From NCBI GenBank assembly GCA_002315855.1, contig DCIG01000050.1, positions 1 through 64,000 of the forward strand: a stretch of DNA of 64,000 bases, given 5' to 3'. Below are positions 1 to 8,746 of this stretch, in pieces; position 1 is the first letter of the stretch, and the number at the start of each line of letters is the position of its first letter. The notes under the pieces were generated by a model. That model saw only the letters and a program-made list of their open reading frames with translations. It ran no database searches and was not told the DNA's origin. Position numbers and translations under genes: made by a program. This stretch comes from Lentisphaeria bacterium UBA1732 (GTDB lineage Bacteria > Verrucomicrobiota > Lentisphaeria > Victivallales > UBA1829).

Positions 1-248
1 GCGTTTACTTTTTCAATTAACTCAAGTAAAAAGGGTGAAAGAAAATGGAGTTTTCCCTTGAAGAATACGGGAATACGGATTATCTTATTTATATCGGTTT
101 CTTATCTTTCATTCCGAGGTGTCAAACCGGACACCTGATTTTTTCAAAGCGCCGGAAACGGGTTTTTGCAAAGCCCTGTTTTTTCACGGATGCAAACACC
201 AACAAATTACCGGACGCGCTTTGCTGTGCCGTCCCAAAGCAATGTACT

Positions 249-734
249 ATGCCTGACCAAACTTTTCCGCTTTTCCATATTGTGCTTCATGCCCCGGAAA
301 TTCCTCAGAATACAGGGAATATCGGGCGAATTGCCTGCAATACAGGCTGTCGTCTGCACCTCATCGAGCCCATTCCGTTTTCGTTTGATGACAAACATTT
401 GAAGCGGGCGGGCATGGATTACTGGCATCATGTGGACTGTCAGATTCATCCCGACTGGCAGACCTTTTATCCGCAGGCGAACGGTGCGCCGATTTATTTT
501 TTCTCCACGAAAGCGAAACAGAGTTACTGGGATTGTCCATTTGAACCCGGCAGTTTTCTGGTGTTCGGCAGTGAAAGCTGCGGGCTTCCCCAGTATTTGC
601 ACGACACATTTGCACCTCAGTTCTATACTATTCCGATGCCGGGGAATTTTTACCGCAGTCTGAATCTTGCAAATTCGGTTGCAATTGCCGTTTATGAAGG
701 ATTGCGCAAGCAAACTTTGAAGGAGAACGCATGA
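249..734 (+). CDS. trmL: tRNA (cytidine/uridine-2'-O-)-methyltransferase, TrmL type
   Basis: Small SPOUT-family RNA methyltransferase that in characterised relatives methylates the 2'-O of wobble nucleotide 34 in tRNA-Leu isoacceptors, using S-adenosylmethionine. Visible family motifs: PEIPQNTGNIGR near the N-terminus, then LIEPIPFSFDDKHLKRAGMD, then the knot-forming FGSESCGLP and SLNLANSVAIAVYEG at the C-terminus. The 161-residue product from the ATG at 249 fits the family length (about 155). The frame stays open upstream to an ATG at 45 that has a purine-rich GGGTGAAAG before it, but the extra 68 residues resemble nothing in the family, so I prefer 249. The stop overlaps the start of the next gene by 4 bp, so the two are probably translationally coupled. 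Confidence 0.85.
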   Translation: MPDQTFPLFHIVLHAPEIPQNTGNIGRIACNTGCRLHLIEPIPFSFDDKHLKRAGMDYWHHVDCQIHPDWQTFYPQANGAPIYFFSTKAKQSYWDCPFEPGSFLVFGSESCGLPQYLHDTFAPQFYTIPMPGNFYRSLNLANSVAIAVYEGLRKQTLKENA

Positions 735-1816
735 AGAATCAGCCCGACAAAGATACTGTTGTGCAGCCTGCTCCCGAAAATGCGGCTCCTGTCGCAGAAA
801 AAACGGAGTCTGTGGTCTGGAAAATCACGAAATTCGTGCTGAAACTGGGGGTTTCGGCTGCGATTTTGTGTTATTTGATTTTTTCGCGGGACATCAAATG
901 GTCGGATTTCGGAAATGTCAAACCGATTTACATTTTCTTTGCGTTTCTCTGTGTTCTCGCACAGGTTTTTCTGACCTCTGTCCGGTGGCGTTCCCTGCTG
1001 AAAACGGCAGGGATTCGCTGCTCTGTCTACGAGGCATTCAGCTTGCAGATGCAGGGATTGTTTTTTTCGCAGTTTCTCCCCGGCGGGTCTGTGGGCGGCG
1101 ATGTGGTCAAGGCGGGTATTATGGCTTCACGTACTCCGTCCGGCGGGAAATTCAACTGTGTTTTCTCCATCTTCATGGACCGGCTTTGCGGTTTGAATGC
1201 ACTGCTGCTGACGCTGCTGCTGACGTGCCTGATGTGCCGCGACACGATTGCCCTGTTTGACGAGCCGGACCGCAACGCGCTGATGATTATGTGTGCGGTA
1301 TGTGCGTGTCTTTTTGCGGCGACGGTGATGCTGTTTTTCTGCGATTTGCTGTACAAGGCGGCTTTTTTCCGTTTCTTCCTGAATATCGCCGACAAGCTGA
1401 CGAAAAATACATTCCGGCAGGCGGCGGATGCGGTTTCGCTGTATCGCACTCACTGGCAGCAGATTGTGTTTTGGATCGGATGCACCACATTTGTGTTTTT
1501 TCCGATTCTGGGACTGCCTGTCTGGCTGCTTGCGAACGGGATTTACGGTGCGCCCAGCCGTCCGCTTTTGCCATGCCTGATGACCTCCAATATTTCACAG
1601 GCGATTGCCGCAATTCCGATTTCTTTCGGCGGCACGGGAACGCGTGATGTAGCATGTACGCGAATGCTGGAAGCCATGAATTTCAATGCTCCCGACAATG
1701 TTCTTGTGCCCCTGCTGGTAACGGCAATTACCATCGGTGTGGGATTGCTCGGCGCATTTTTCTTCGTGGGCGACCGTAAAAAGAATGCGCCGTCTCAAGC
1801 TCAAAAGAAAAACTGA
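731..1816 (+). CDS. YbhN/UPF0104 flippase-like integral membrane protein
   Basis: Polytopic inner-membrane protein of the lysylphosphatidylglycerol synthase transmembrane-domain (UPF0104) superfamily. A hydrophilic N-terminal tail of about 30 residues is followed by roughly eight hydrophobic segments. Family hallmarks include the region FFSQFLPGGSVGGDVVKAG (about residues 113-131) and, near the C-terminus, AIAAIPISFGGTGTRD. No cytosolic MprF synthetase domain follows, so it is the stand-alone membrane half. Members have been linked to lipid or polyprenyl-linked substrate movement, but no substrate can be assigned here. It overlaps trmL by 4 bp and lies 30 bp before the uracil-DNA glycosylase gene, consistent with one rightward operon. 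Confidence 0.75.
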   Translation: MKNQPDKDTVVQPAPENAAPVAEKTESVVWKITKFVLKLGVSAAILCYLIFSRDIKWSDFGNVKPIYIFFAFLCVLAQVFLTSVRWRSLLKTAGIRCSVYEAFSLQMQGLFFSQFLPGGSVGGDVVKAGIMASRTPSGGKFNCVFSIFMDRLCGLNALLLTLLLTCLMCRDTIALFDEPDRNALMIMCAVCACLFAATVMLFFCDLLYKAAFFRFFLNIADKLTKNTFRQAADAVSLYRTHWQQIVFWIGCTTFVFFPILGLPVWLLANGIYGAPSRPLLPCLMTSNISQAIAAIPISFGGTGTRDVACTRMLEAMNFNAPDNVLVPLLVTAITIGVGLLGAFFFVGDRKKNAPSQAQKKN

Positions 1817-1846
1817 ACCTCAATTAGTATATGGAGACAAAACACG

Positions 1847-2725
1847 ATGAGAAAACCGGATATTTTCGATGAAATCATCCGCTGTCTGGCAGATTCTGAA
1901 GTATTTAACCCGGATACCTCTCTGAACCCTGAAGTTCAGAAGGCATTTTTCGGGGGCGTGGCGGCGAAGAAAGCACCTGTTGTGCCGGAACCGCCTGTCC
2001 AGACGATTCGCATCGCGAAAACCGTGAAACAGGAAGCCACACCTGCTCCGGCAGAGGCTTCGATGCCTGATGTCCCGCCGTTTTCATCCGCTTCCGCGGT
2101 TCCGAATGCCGCCGCTGCGCCGTCTGTCCCGGACCTGAATGAGATTGCCTCTGCCGGCATGGATGAACTGCGCGCGATGACGATGTCCTGCCGTGGATGC
2201 GGCTTGTGCCAGACGCGTACCAATGTGGTTTTCTGCGACGGCAATCCCGAAGCGAAACTCATGTTCATCGGGGAGGGACCGGGGGCGGATGAAGATGCTC
2301 AGGGGGTGCCGTTTGTCGGCCGTGCAGGCGAACTTCTCACGCGCATGATTGCGGCGATGACCTTCGACCGCGCCACGGAAACATACATTGCGAACATCGT
2401 GAAATGCCGTCCTCCCGGAAACCGCAATCCCAATGACGAAGAAGCGGCCGCATGTATACCGTACCTGAAACGCCAGATTGAACTCGTCCAGCCTCGCGTG
2501 ATTGTCCTGCTCGGGGCTGTGCCTCTGCTGTATCTGATGGGGATGAAAGGTATCTCGAAACTGCGCGGCAGCTGGCTGTATTACAATGGAATCAAGGTTA
2601 TGCCGACGTACCACCCTGCATTCCTGCTCCGCAATCCTCCGGCGAAAAAAGATGTTTGGCAGGATCTCCAAATCGTGATGGCGGAATTCGGCAGAAAACC
2701 TGTCAGCCCTGCCGCCCGCAGTTAA
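1847..2725 (+). CDS. Uracil-DNA glycosylase, family 4 (4Fe-4S)
   Basis: Removes uracil from DNA in base-excision repair. The C-terminal 180 residues carry the family 4 features: motif A GEGPGADEDAQGVPFVG, the NIVKCRPPGNRNP stretch, and motif B THPAFLLR-like YHPAFLLRNP. Cysteines for the 4Fe-4S cluster are visible as C115xxC118xxC121 followed by the KCRPP and AAACIPYL cysteines. The N-terminal 100 residues are low-complexity, rich in Ala, Pro and Val, and probably disordered; this extension is common in PVC and related bacteria but variable. The start has GGAG-type ribosome-binding sequence (atggagac) a short distance upstream. Identification is firm; the role of the N-terminal linker is unknown. 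Confidence 0.9.
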   Translation: MRKPDIFDEIIRCLADSEVFNPDTSLNPEVQKAFFGGVAAKKAPVVPEPPVQTIRIAKTVKQEATPAPAEASMPDVPPFSSASAVPNAAAAPSVPDLNEIASAGMDELRAMTMSCRGCGLCQTRTNVVFCDGNPEAKLMFIGEGPGADEDAQGVPFVGRAGELLTRMIAAMTFDRATETYIANIVKCRPPGNRNPNDEEAAACIPYLKRQIELVQPRVIVLLGAVPLLYLMGMKGISKLRGSWLYYNGIKVMPTYHPAFLLRNPPAKKDVWQDLQIVMAEFGRKPVSPAARS

Positions 2726-2747
2726 TTTTTTCTGAAACAGTCAATCC

Positions 2748-4061
2748 ATGCTTTCCTATTCCATCAAACGCATTTTATACTCCATTTGGATTCTGCTGGG
2801 GATTCTGCTGATTACATTTCTGCTGTTCCGTGTGGCGGCGGGTGATCCGACGGCGATTCTGCTGGGGAAAAATCCGACGCCGCAGGATGTGGAGCAAATG
2901 CGTGATGCACTGGGGTCCGGCAAGCCGCTGTTTTTCGGGCATTGGTGCAAAACCGAGCTGTACACATCCGCAGATTTCACCGGAAAACACAGCGAATTTC
3001 CCGGTATTGAGCTGACGAATGTTACTGCGGAGGAAGACGGACTGCATCTGAACTCCGGGTGCAAACTTGTTTTTCAGCGTCATTTTGCACCTGCATCCGG
3101 GCGGAAAATTCGATTGACTGTTTGTGGAAATGCGCTGTTGAAAATCAATGAGACGGTATTGAATGTAATGGGAAAATCGGTCTCCGTGGAATTGGAGGAT
3201 GTGCCGGAAACGCTTGAAATCTCCCTTGCGGAAAACTCAGAGGACAGGATGATTTCGGAAATTTCGTTTGAGAAATCCAATCCCACGCCGTTTGATTCGC
3301 AGGCTCTGGATGCGCTGAAAGAACTGGTCGTATTCCGCAGTACGTTCCCGTATGTGAGCTTCTTCAACTTCGGCAATACGCTCCTGACGCGTGAGCCGAT
3401 TCGCGCGAAACTCCTGCGCGGCATGGTGCCGTCCCTTGTGATTATGATTCCGATTTTCATTGGCGAACTTGTTTTCGGAGTTATTCTGGCGTTGATTTCC
3501 TGTGCATTCCGCGACACTCTGCTGGATCGCACCATTGTGGTGTTTTCTGTGGCGGGAATGAGCATCAGCTACCTCGTTCTGATTATTCTGGGGCAGTGGT
3601 TTCTGGCATATTACCTGAATCTTTTCCCGGTCTGGGGATGGGATTCGCCGCGATGTGTGGCATTGCCGGTGATTCTCGGCATTATTTCCGGGACGGGGAG
3701 CGGGGTGCGTTTTTACCGGACGGTTTTCATTGATGAAATCAGGAAAGAATACCTGCGGACGGCACTTTCAAAGGGCGCGTCTCCTGTACGTCTTTACGGC
3801 GTGCATCTTCTGCGGAATGCGCTGATTCCGATTCTGACCCGTGCGTCCACGGTGCTTCCGTTTTTGTTTACGGGCAGTCTGCTGCTGGAAAGTTTCTTCG
3901 GCATTCCCGGTCTCGGTTACGAAGGGGTGAATGCGCTGAACAGTTCCGACCTCGGCATGTTGAAAGCCCTGGTCCTGCTTGGGGCTCTGCTCTTTATTGC
4001 AATCAATCTGATTACGGACCTGCTTTATGCGTGGGTTGACCCGCGCATCCGGGTGGAATAA
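2748..4061 (+). CDS. ABC transporter permease, DppB/OppB family, with large periplasmic insertion
   Basis: Inner-membrane permease of the dipeptide/oligopeptide ABC transporter class. TM1 spans about residues 8-28 and is followed by the family sequence AAGDPTAILLGKNPTPQDVE. The remaining five TM segments start near residue 225. The cytoplasmic EAA loop is clear (EYLRTALSKGASPVRLYG), so the ATPase contact site is kept. Between TM1 and TM2, residues about 65-185 form a Ser/Glu/Leu-rich beta-like domain that is absent from ordinary DppB proteins (usual length about 310-340, here 437). No DppC, ATPase or substrate-binding protein lies beside it; the next gene is convergent. It is therefore either an orphan or its partners are elsewhere. 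The ribosome-binding site is weak. Confidence 0.8.
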   Translation: MLSYSIKRILYSIWILLGILLITFLLFRVAAGDPTAILLGKNPTPQDVEQMRDALGSGKPLFFGHWCKTELYTSADFTGKHSEFPGIELTNVTAEEDGLHLNSGCKLVFQRHFAPASGRKIRLTVCGNALLKINETVLNVMGKSVSVELEDVPETLEISLAENSEDRMISEISFEKSNPTPFDSQALDALKELVVFRSTFPYVSFFNFGNTLLTREPIRAKLLRGMVPSLVIMIPIFIGELVFGVILALISCAFRDTLLDRTIVVFSVAGMSISYLVLIILGQWFLAYYLNLFPVWGWDSPRCVALPVILGIISGTGSGVRFYRTVFIDEIRKEYLRTALSKGASPVRLYGVHLLRNALIPILTRASTVLPFLFTGSLLLESFFGIPGLGYEGVNALNSSDLGMLKALVLLGALLFIAINLITDLLYAWVDPRIRVE

Positions 4062-4134
4062 CACGGCTTCCCGATGGATGATATGGCGTGTCCCCGATGA
4101 ACAGCATTCATGAAATGATCATCTGAATCAGGGG

Positions 4135-4177
4135 AGCTGATTTCAAAAGTCATTACCGGGAAGTCATCAGTTTTGAG
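4135..4177. repeat. Dispersed inverted repeat, copy 1
   Basis: AGCTGATTTCAAAAGTC followed by an ACCGGGAAG core; the right half is decayed. It lies between the convergent permease and FGE-like genes and overlaps the last codons of the latter. Member of the family described under findings. Confidence 0.6.
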
Positions 4178-5525
4178 GCGCGACGCTGATGTCTCTGGCA
4201 AGCACCGGCCGGAATCCTGTTCCTGTGTCCGCTTCATTGGGCGGCATGAAATCGCGATAGGCGGAACGCGCTTTTTTCGGTTCCACACCCCATGACCCGC
4301 CGCGAATGACACGACAGGCCGTTTCGGTGGTCCATGTTCCGGCATCGTAGTCGCGGAAACGCGTATAGGCTGTGTTCACCGGGTTTCGGGCATACGGGTC
4401 GACGGCGGTGTCTTTCGTGTAAAATGCGGCATTGTACCAGTCGGCGCACCATTCTGCGGCATTGCCGGACATATCGTACAGGCCCCACAAATTCGGCAGG
4501 CGTCCGGCGACCCCGGCGGATACCAAATGCCCGTCATCCGGCGCGGGATCGGAGATTTGTTTGAGCTGCCAGTTGAAATGATTTGCGGCGCGGGTGTCCA
4601 GCAGATTTGCATATTTCGCTCCGTCTGCACCGAATTCATTTGCCCAGTGGAAATTTGTGGATGTTCCGGCCCGGCAGGCATATTCCCACTCCGCCTCGGT
4701 CGGCAGCCGGTACACATAACCGGAGGGAAGACGTCCCGAAGCACGTTCCAGCTCCGTGATTTTGGCGCAGTACATGACCGCCTGATCCCATCGCACGCGC
4801 ACAGCGGGCTGATCGGGGAAATTCAGCCGATACCCATTCCAAACACCTGCATCGAATCCGGGAATCAAAGCGTGCATTTGACGGTTTGTAACCTCTGTTC
4901 GCGCCATCCAGAAGGGGGAAGAAATCGTTACCTCATGCGCGGGCATTTCATTGTCCAGCGATCCCCCCATCTTGAATGTTCCTTTCGGAATTCCAATCAT
5001 TTCCAGATATGCGGTCGGGCAGATGAAATCCGCGCCTTTGCCGCCATCGGCCGGAATAACCGGCGGTGTTTTACGACTGTTCATTTTTGCGGCGGCGGCA
5101 TCATTTTGCTGCTGGAGTTTGTGGCGCAGTGTTTCCGGCGCGAGAGGCATTACATTCTCTGTGCGGAAGGTCATGAGGGCGACTTCGTGCAAATCCGCCG
5201 CATATTGGTTCGGGATGCCGTCGTTCGTTGTTGTTTGCGGGGGTGTTTCTTCCATGTGATTCAGTTGAGCCAGAGCCGCTTCCAGCTGTTTCTGTTTGTT
5301 CAGGCTCTCCCGGAGAAAGACGATTCCCGCCGTAATAAGCCCGATAATCATGACTGCCGCGAAAAGCAGTGCGAACAAACGGAAAATACGCAGATTGGCA
5401 CTTTGATGCGCGATTTCAGCCCGCGCCGTGCTTCCTACGGTGTCAAAACGCGTTCCGGGCTTGATTCGGAACTGTTTCGGCAGTTCAGCTCCGTCTTTTT
5501 GACTGGATTGTTTGATTGTATTCAT
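4167..5525 (-). CDS. FGE/sulfatase-modifying-factor-like protein with N-terminal membrane anchor
   Basis: A single hydrophobic segment around residues 50-70 (FRLFALLFAAVMIIGLITAG) is followed by a coiled linker and a formylglycine-generating-enzyme-like C-type-lectin fold from about residue 170. Visible fold motifs: KGTFKMGGSLDNEMPAHEVT, YRLPTEAEWEYACRAG, LWGLYDMSGNAAEWCADWY and CRVIRGGSWG. In true FGE the stretch after GGSW carries catalytic copper-binding cysteines; here it reads GGSWGVEPKKARSAYRDF, without cysteine. It is therefore unlikely to generate formylglycine and more likely belongs to the broad non-catalytic or differently acting group. No sulfatase gene is adjacent. The N-terminus would be cytoplasmic and the fold exported. 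Function unassigned. Confidence 0.75.
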   Translation of the reverse strand: MNTIKQSSQKDGAELPKQFRIKPGTRFDTVGSTARAEIAHQSANLRIFRLFALLFAAVMIIGLITAGIVFLRESLNKQKQLEAALAQLNHMEETPPQTTTNDGIPNQYAADLHEVALMTFRTENVMPLAPETLRHKLQQQNDAAAAKMNSRKTPPVIPADGGKGADFICPTAYLEMIGIPKGTFKMGGSLDNEMPAHEVTISSPFWMARTEVTNRQMHALIPGFDAGVWNGYRLNFPDQPAVRVRWDQAVMYCAKITELERASGRLPSGYVYRLPTEAEWEYACRAGTSTNFHWANEFGADGAKYANLLDTRAANHFNWQLKQISDPAPDDGHLVSAGVAGRLPNLWGLYDMSGNAAEWCADWYNAAFYTKDTAVDPYARNPVNTAYTRFRDYDAGTWTTETACRVIRGGSWGVEPKKARSAYRDFMPPNEADTGTGFRPVLARDISVAPQN

Positions 5526-5991
5526 CGTTGTCGGTTGATTCGGATTGGTGTCGGTTTCCGGGAAGAGTGTCCTGATTCATTCGGAATGATTTTACAGATG
5601 TGTCAAAAGACAGGTTTAAACTTTTAAATCAGCTCAATATCCCCAATGAACAGAGGTGCCCTGAAGTGGAAATACAGAGAAAATCATTCTGTGCTTGAAA
5701 AGGAAATCGGAACATATTGAGACTTCCTTGTCAAACATGAAATACTATAGTTGAAGTTTCGGAAAAATCAAGTTCATCGGGCAGAATTGACTGCAAGTGA
5801 TTTTGTATTATCCTGTATACTCCGGCTTTTTTCCCTGACCTGCGGACGAAGCTCCTCCGGCAAGTCAGAATCTTGGCGTCGGCAGAGAGAAGATTTCCCG
5901 AAAAAAATTCTGCCGAATATTTCCGTCCATCCATTGAGGCAGACGGCCATATTCAGCAGAATCAGAAACAGATATTAGAGTTTATCTGTTA
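5526..5991. other. Intergenic gap, 466 bp
   Basis: Separates two leftward genes. It holds a half copy of the dispersed repeat (CTTTTAAATCAGCTC at 5621-5635). Short open frames here look unlike proteins and none has a convincing ribosome-binding site. I see no RNA gene. Confidence 0.4.
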
Positions 5992-8400
5992 TTATTTGGC
6001 TTTTGTGCGATACACCACGATCTTGCCCGATTCCTTGCCCGGAATGACTTTCATCATCAGGGTATTGGTAACCTCAGTGCCGACGCCCATCAGTGTAAGG
6101 GTGGCGGTAACGGTGGGTTCAGGATTTTCCGCAGTGGAGATGAGTTCCTTTTCGGTCAGCTGACCGGCCCAAAGGACGGGACCGTAGGAATGATTGAGTA
6201 CCCAGCTGCCCGGAGTGATGTTGTCGAAAGCATACTCGTCAACGCCGTCCTTGAGCATTGTGATCAAGGTTCCGGCACCCTGACTGTAGGAGCCGACACC
6301 GGCACCGCCGCCTCGTTTTGCGAGCTGGATTTCAGCACCGCTGCCGAGTGTGGCGAGGGTATTTTCGTGATACTGATCAAGTCCGCTGGAGAATGCTTCA
6401 ACCTCGAAGAAATATTCGGGTTTGGTGTTCAGACTGTGCATGTACAGGGTATTTTTGCCGTAAACGATGTAGCTGTTGTACAGCTTGTTCGGCTCGATGC
6501 CATAACGGACCACATAACCGTCAGCACCTGCGACAGGCGTCCAAAGAAGATTGGCTTCGCGGCGGTCTTCCGGATTACGGACTGCCTTGAAATCAGTAAC
6601 TTTGGTGGTTTTCATCTTGGGAGTGGTGCCGAAGATGCGGAGATCTTTGATACTGAACAGTGCATTGTCGTAAGTCGCGATGTTGGTAACCTTGACGTAA
6701 CGGGCATTCAACGGCTTTTCAAACTCGTTGTAGTCGTGCTTCAGTTCAAGATGATTTTCGGGCTTGTCAATGACTTTGGTCCAATTTTTTCCATCGGTGG
6801 AAACAGAGACTTCATAGCACTGGTAGAGAGGATCACTGGCCGCTGTTGCACCTGTGCGGGCAGGACGCTGACCGCCCATGCCACCCATGCCGCCCATGCC
6901 GCCCATAGCAGGCATACCGCCGCCGAAACCGCCCATGCCGCCCATGCCGCCCATAGCAGGCATACCGCCGGCAGGAGCTGCGCCGCCAGCAGCCGGAGCA
7001 CCGCCGCCGAAACCGCCCATGCCGCCCATAGCAGGCATACCGCCGCCGAAACCGCCCATACCACCGGCAGGCATACCACCGCCGAAACCGCCCATGCCGC
7101 CCATACCGCCAGCAGCCGGAGCACCGCCGCCAGCAGGACGATTACCGCCGGCAGAACGATTTGTCTGCTGCGGTGCACTGATGTGATCCCAGTTGATCTG
7201 GATGGCATTGATGCTGGCCATGCCGCCGAGGTCTACCATGAAATATTCACCGGGCTTGCTGCTTTCCGCGGCCCAGCAGGTGAGGAAGTCCTCGTCAAGA
7301 GCGTTGGAGGGGAGATAGTTCCCCGATGTGGAGGAAACTTCTGTGCGTTTCTTGTAGGAGAGAAGTTTCCAGTTGGTGTAGTTGTCTGCGCCGCCGACTT
7401 TGCGGTCAGCCGGATAGTACTGCGGATAATCGCCGTAAGCGGTATCGGAGTACATTACGCCGTCCTTGTCCACTGCGGTCGGGAAGATGGCGAGTTCGGA
7501 GCCGCGTCCGGTTTCGCCGTAATGTGCAGGAATCATACAGATGGTCCAGAGATTGCCCTTCTTGTCGTGGAAGGTGCTTCCGTGTCCGGCTCCGACCTGG
7601 AAGCCGCTGGTTTTGAATGTCAGCGGATTGTGTTCGGAGTAGGTGAACGGTCCCATGGGATTGTCGGAGACATACACTCCGTGAGAGTACGAAATGAACT
7701 CAAGTCCGATGGCTGCGTACTGCAGATAATACTTGCCGTTATGCTTGGTTACCCACGGACCTTCAATCCAAGGGAGTTCCTCAGGATTGTATTCGCGGCG
7801 GCCGTTGAAGATGGAGTAGATAACATCTTCAGGCTTGCGCACTTCAAAACCGTGATTCTTGATGTCGCTGAAGAAGAGCGGTTTGGGCGCGGACTTCTCC
7901 TTGAAAGTCTTGGTATCAAGTTCGACGACCTGGAACGGCATGATCTGGGACCATCCGAAATACAGATACAGACGGCCGTCATCTGCAAACAGATTGGCAT
8001 CGCCGTAGCGGTCGCTGCTCAGTTCGCCGATCTTTTCCCAGACGCCCTTCTTGGGATCGACGGCCTTATAGACGTTGCGGTTGTTCATCGAGCAGCCGAT
8101 CAGCTCGCCGTTGAACTCCACGACGGAGACAACTCCGGCAGGATAGTTGGGGGCATCGACATAGGTCCAGTTCTGGAAGTCCTTGGAGTACCAGTAACCT
8201 TTGCGATGCGATACGAACAGATAGTAGTCGTCCTGGAAAATGAGGACGACTGGTTCGCCGCCGCGAACTCCTCTTTCATGTCCGACGAGAACGTCGAGAG
8301 GGTTGGCGAAAGTGTGTCTTGTCTGCTGTGCGTACACGGAAATGCCGGCAGTCATGGCGCCTGCCACTGCAAGCGCAATCAATAATTTGGAATGTTTCAT
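5992..8400 (-). CDS. Secreted GH43-like glycoside hydrolase with discoidin and Fn3-like domains
   Basis: Start chosen at the ATG at 8400, which opens a clean Sec signal peptide (MKHSKLLIALAVAGAM.., predicted cut after VYA); an upstream in-frame start would spoil it. Residues about 25-350 form a five-bladed propeller of the GH43 type: YLYFGWS, EGPWVTKHNGKYYLQYA with the candidate acid Glu, and GAGHGSTFHDKKG. The usual ADP base motif is replaced by GGEPVVLIF, so activity is uncertain. Next comes an F5/8 type C (discoidin) domain, interrupted by a Gly/Met/Pro-rich low-complexity block of about 95 residues, then an Fn3-like segment (ANLLWTPVAGADGYVVRYG). A consensus sigma-70 promoter lies upstream at 8504-8532. 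Confidence 0.78.
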   Translation of the reverse strand: MKHSKLLIALAVAGAMTAGISVYAQQTRHTFANPLDVLVGHERGVRGGEPVVLIFQDDYYLFVSHRKGYWYSKDFQNWTYVDAPNYPAGVVSVVEFNGELIGCSMNNRNVYKAVDPKKGVWEKIGELSSDRYGDANLFADDGRLYLYFGWSQIMPFQVVELDTKTFKEKSAPKPLFFSDIKNHGFEVRKPEDVIYSIFNGRREYNPEELPWIEGPWVTKHNGKYYLQYAAIGLEFISYSHGVYVSDNPMGPFTYSEHNPLTFKTSGFQVGAGHGSTFHDKKGNLWTICMIPAHYGETGRGSELAIFPTAVDKDGVMYSDTAYGDYPQYYPADRKVGGADNYTNWKLLSYKKRTEVSSTSGNYLPSNALDEDFLTCWAAESSKPGEYFMVDLGGMASINAIQINWDHISAPQQTNRSAGGNRPAGGGAPAAGGMGGMGGFGGGMPAGGMGGFGGGMPAMGGMGGFGGGAPAAGGAAPAGGMPAMGGMGGMGGFGGGMPAMGGMGGMGGMGGQRPARTGATAASDPLYQCYEVSVSTDGKNWTKVIDKPENHLELKHDYNEFEKPLNARYVKVTNIATYDNALFSIKDLRIFGTTPKMKTTKVTDFKAVRNPEDRREANLLWTPVAGADGYVVRYGIEPNKLYNSYIVYGKNTLYMHSLNTKPEYFFEVEAFSSGLDQYHENTLATLGSGAEIQLAKRGGGAGVGSYSQGAGTLITMLKDGVDEYAFDNITPGSWVLNHSYGPVLWAGQLTEKELISTAENPEPTVTATLTLMGVGTEVTNTLMMKVIPGKESGKIVVYRTKAK
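6866..7150. repeat. Tandem low-complexity repeat coding for Gly/Met-rich block
   Basis: Imperfect tandem copies of units encoding GGMGGFGGGMPA and APAAGG inside the leftward GH43-like gene. The block falls between two strands of the discoidin domain (after the ..QINWDHISAP region and before CYEVSVSTDGKNW) and keeps the reading frame. Confidence 0.85.
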
Positions 8401-8503
8401 GGGTTGTAATAAGTTGTTGGAGTGAGGGAACCTCAATCAAGTTTTTTGAAAGAAGCTCAATGATGATTGGATAAGAATTGCATTCGCAATCCTTCGTTAC
8501 CAT

Positions 8504-8532
8504 AAAATAAGCCTGTATTTTGTTTTTGTCAA
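8504..8532 (-). promoter_or_regulatory. Sigma-70 type promoter of the GH43-like gene
   Basis: On the minus strand TTGACA, 17 bp, TATTTT. Transcription would begin near 8497, about 100 nt before the start codon. A small hairpin ATTGC-ATTC-GCAAT lies at 8477-8490, close to the predicted start point. Confidence 0.6.
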
Positions 8533-8613
8533 GGCTTGAAAATGAGAAAAATGCCTTTTTTTTCATTTTCTATGAAAAAATCTTCAGAATGACGCATCTG
8601 TCAAAAGCGAAGA

Positions 8614-8647
8614 TGATTCCAAAGCACCCGGCAGGACTTTTGATTAA
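8614..8647. repeat. Dispersed inverted repeat, degenerate copy
   Basis: GATTCCAAAGCACCCGGCAG followed by GACTTTTGATT; matches the core and right arm of the dispersed repeat family. Confidence 0.45.
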
Positions 8648-8746
8648 TGAATTCAAAAAGACTGTTCTTCCTTTTGGCAGATGCGCTTCGATCGATTCTG
8701 ATGTCTCCCAACAGATTTTCAGACCTTGTTACGCAACGGAAACAGC

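Noticed and set aside
45..248. Longer N-terminus for the TrmL-type protein
   Set aside because: The extra 68 residues lie outside the SPOUT fold and match no family, although a fair ribosome-binding site precedes the ATG at 45.
6190..8385. Very long open frame on the plus strand opposite the GH43-like gene (about 730 codons)
   Set aside because: It is antisense to a clear signal-peptide-bearing glycoside hydrolase and its product has no recognisable domain; long antisense frames arise from codon bias.
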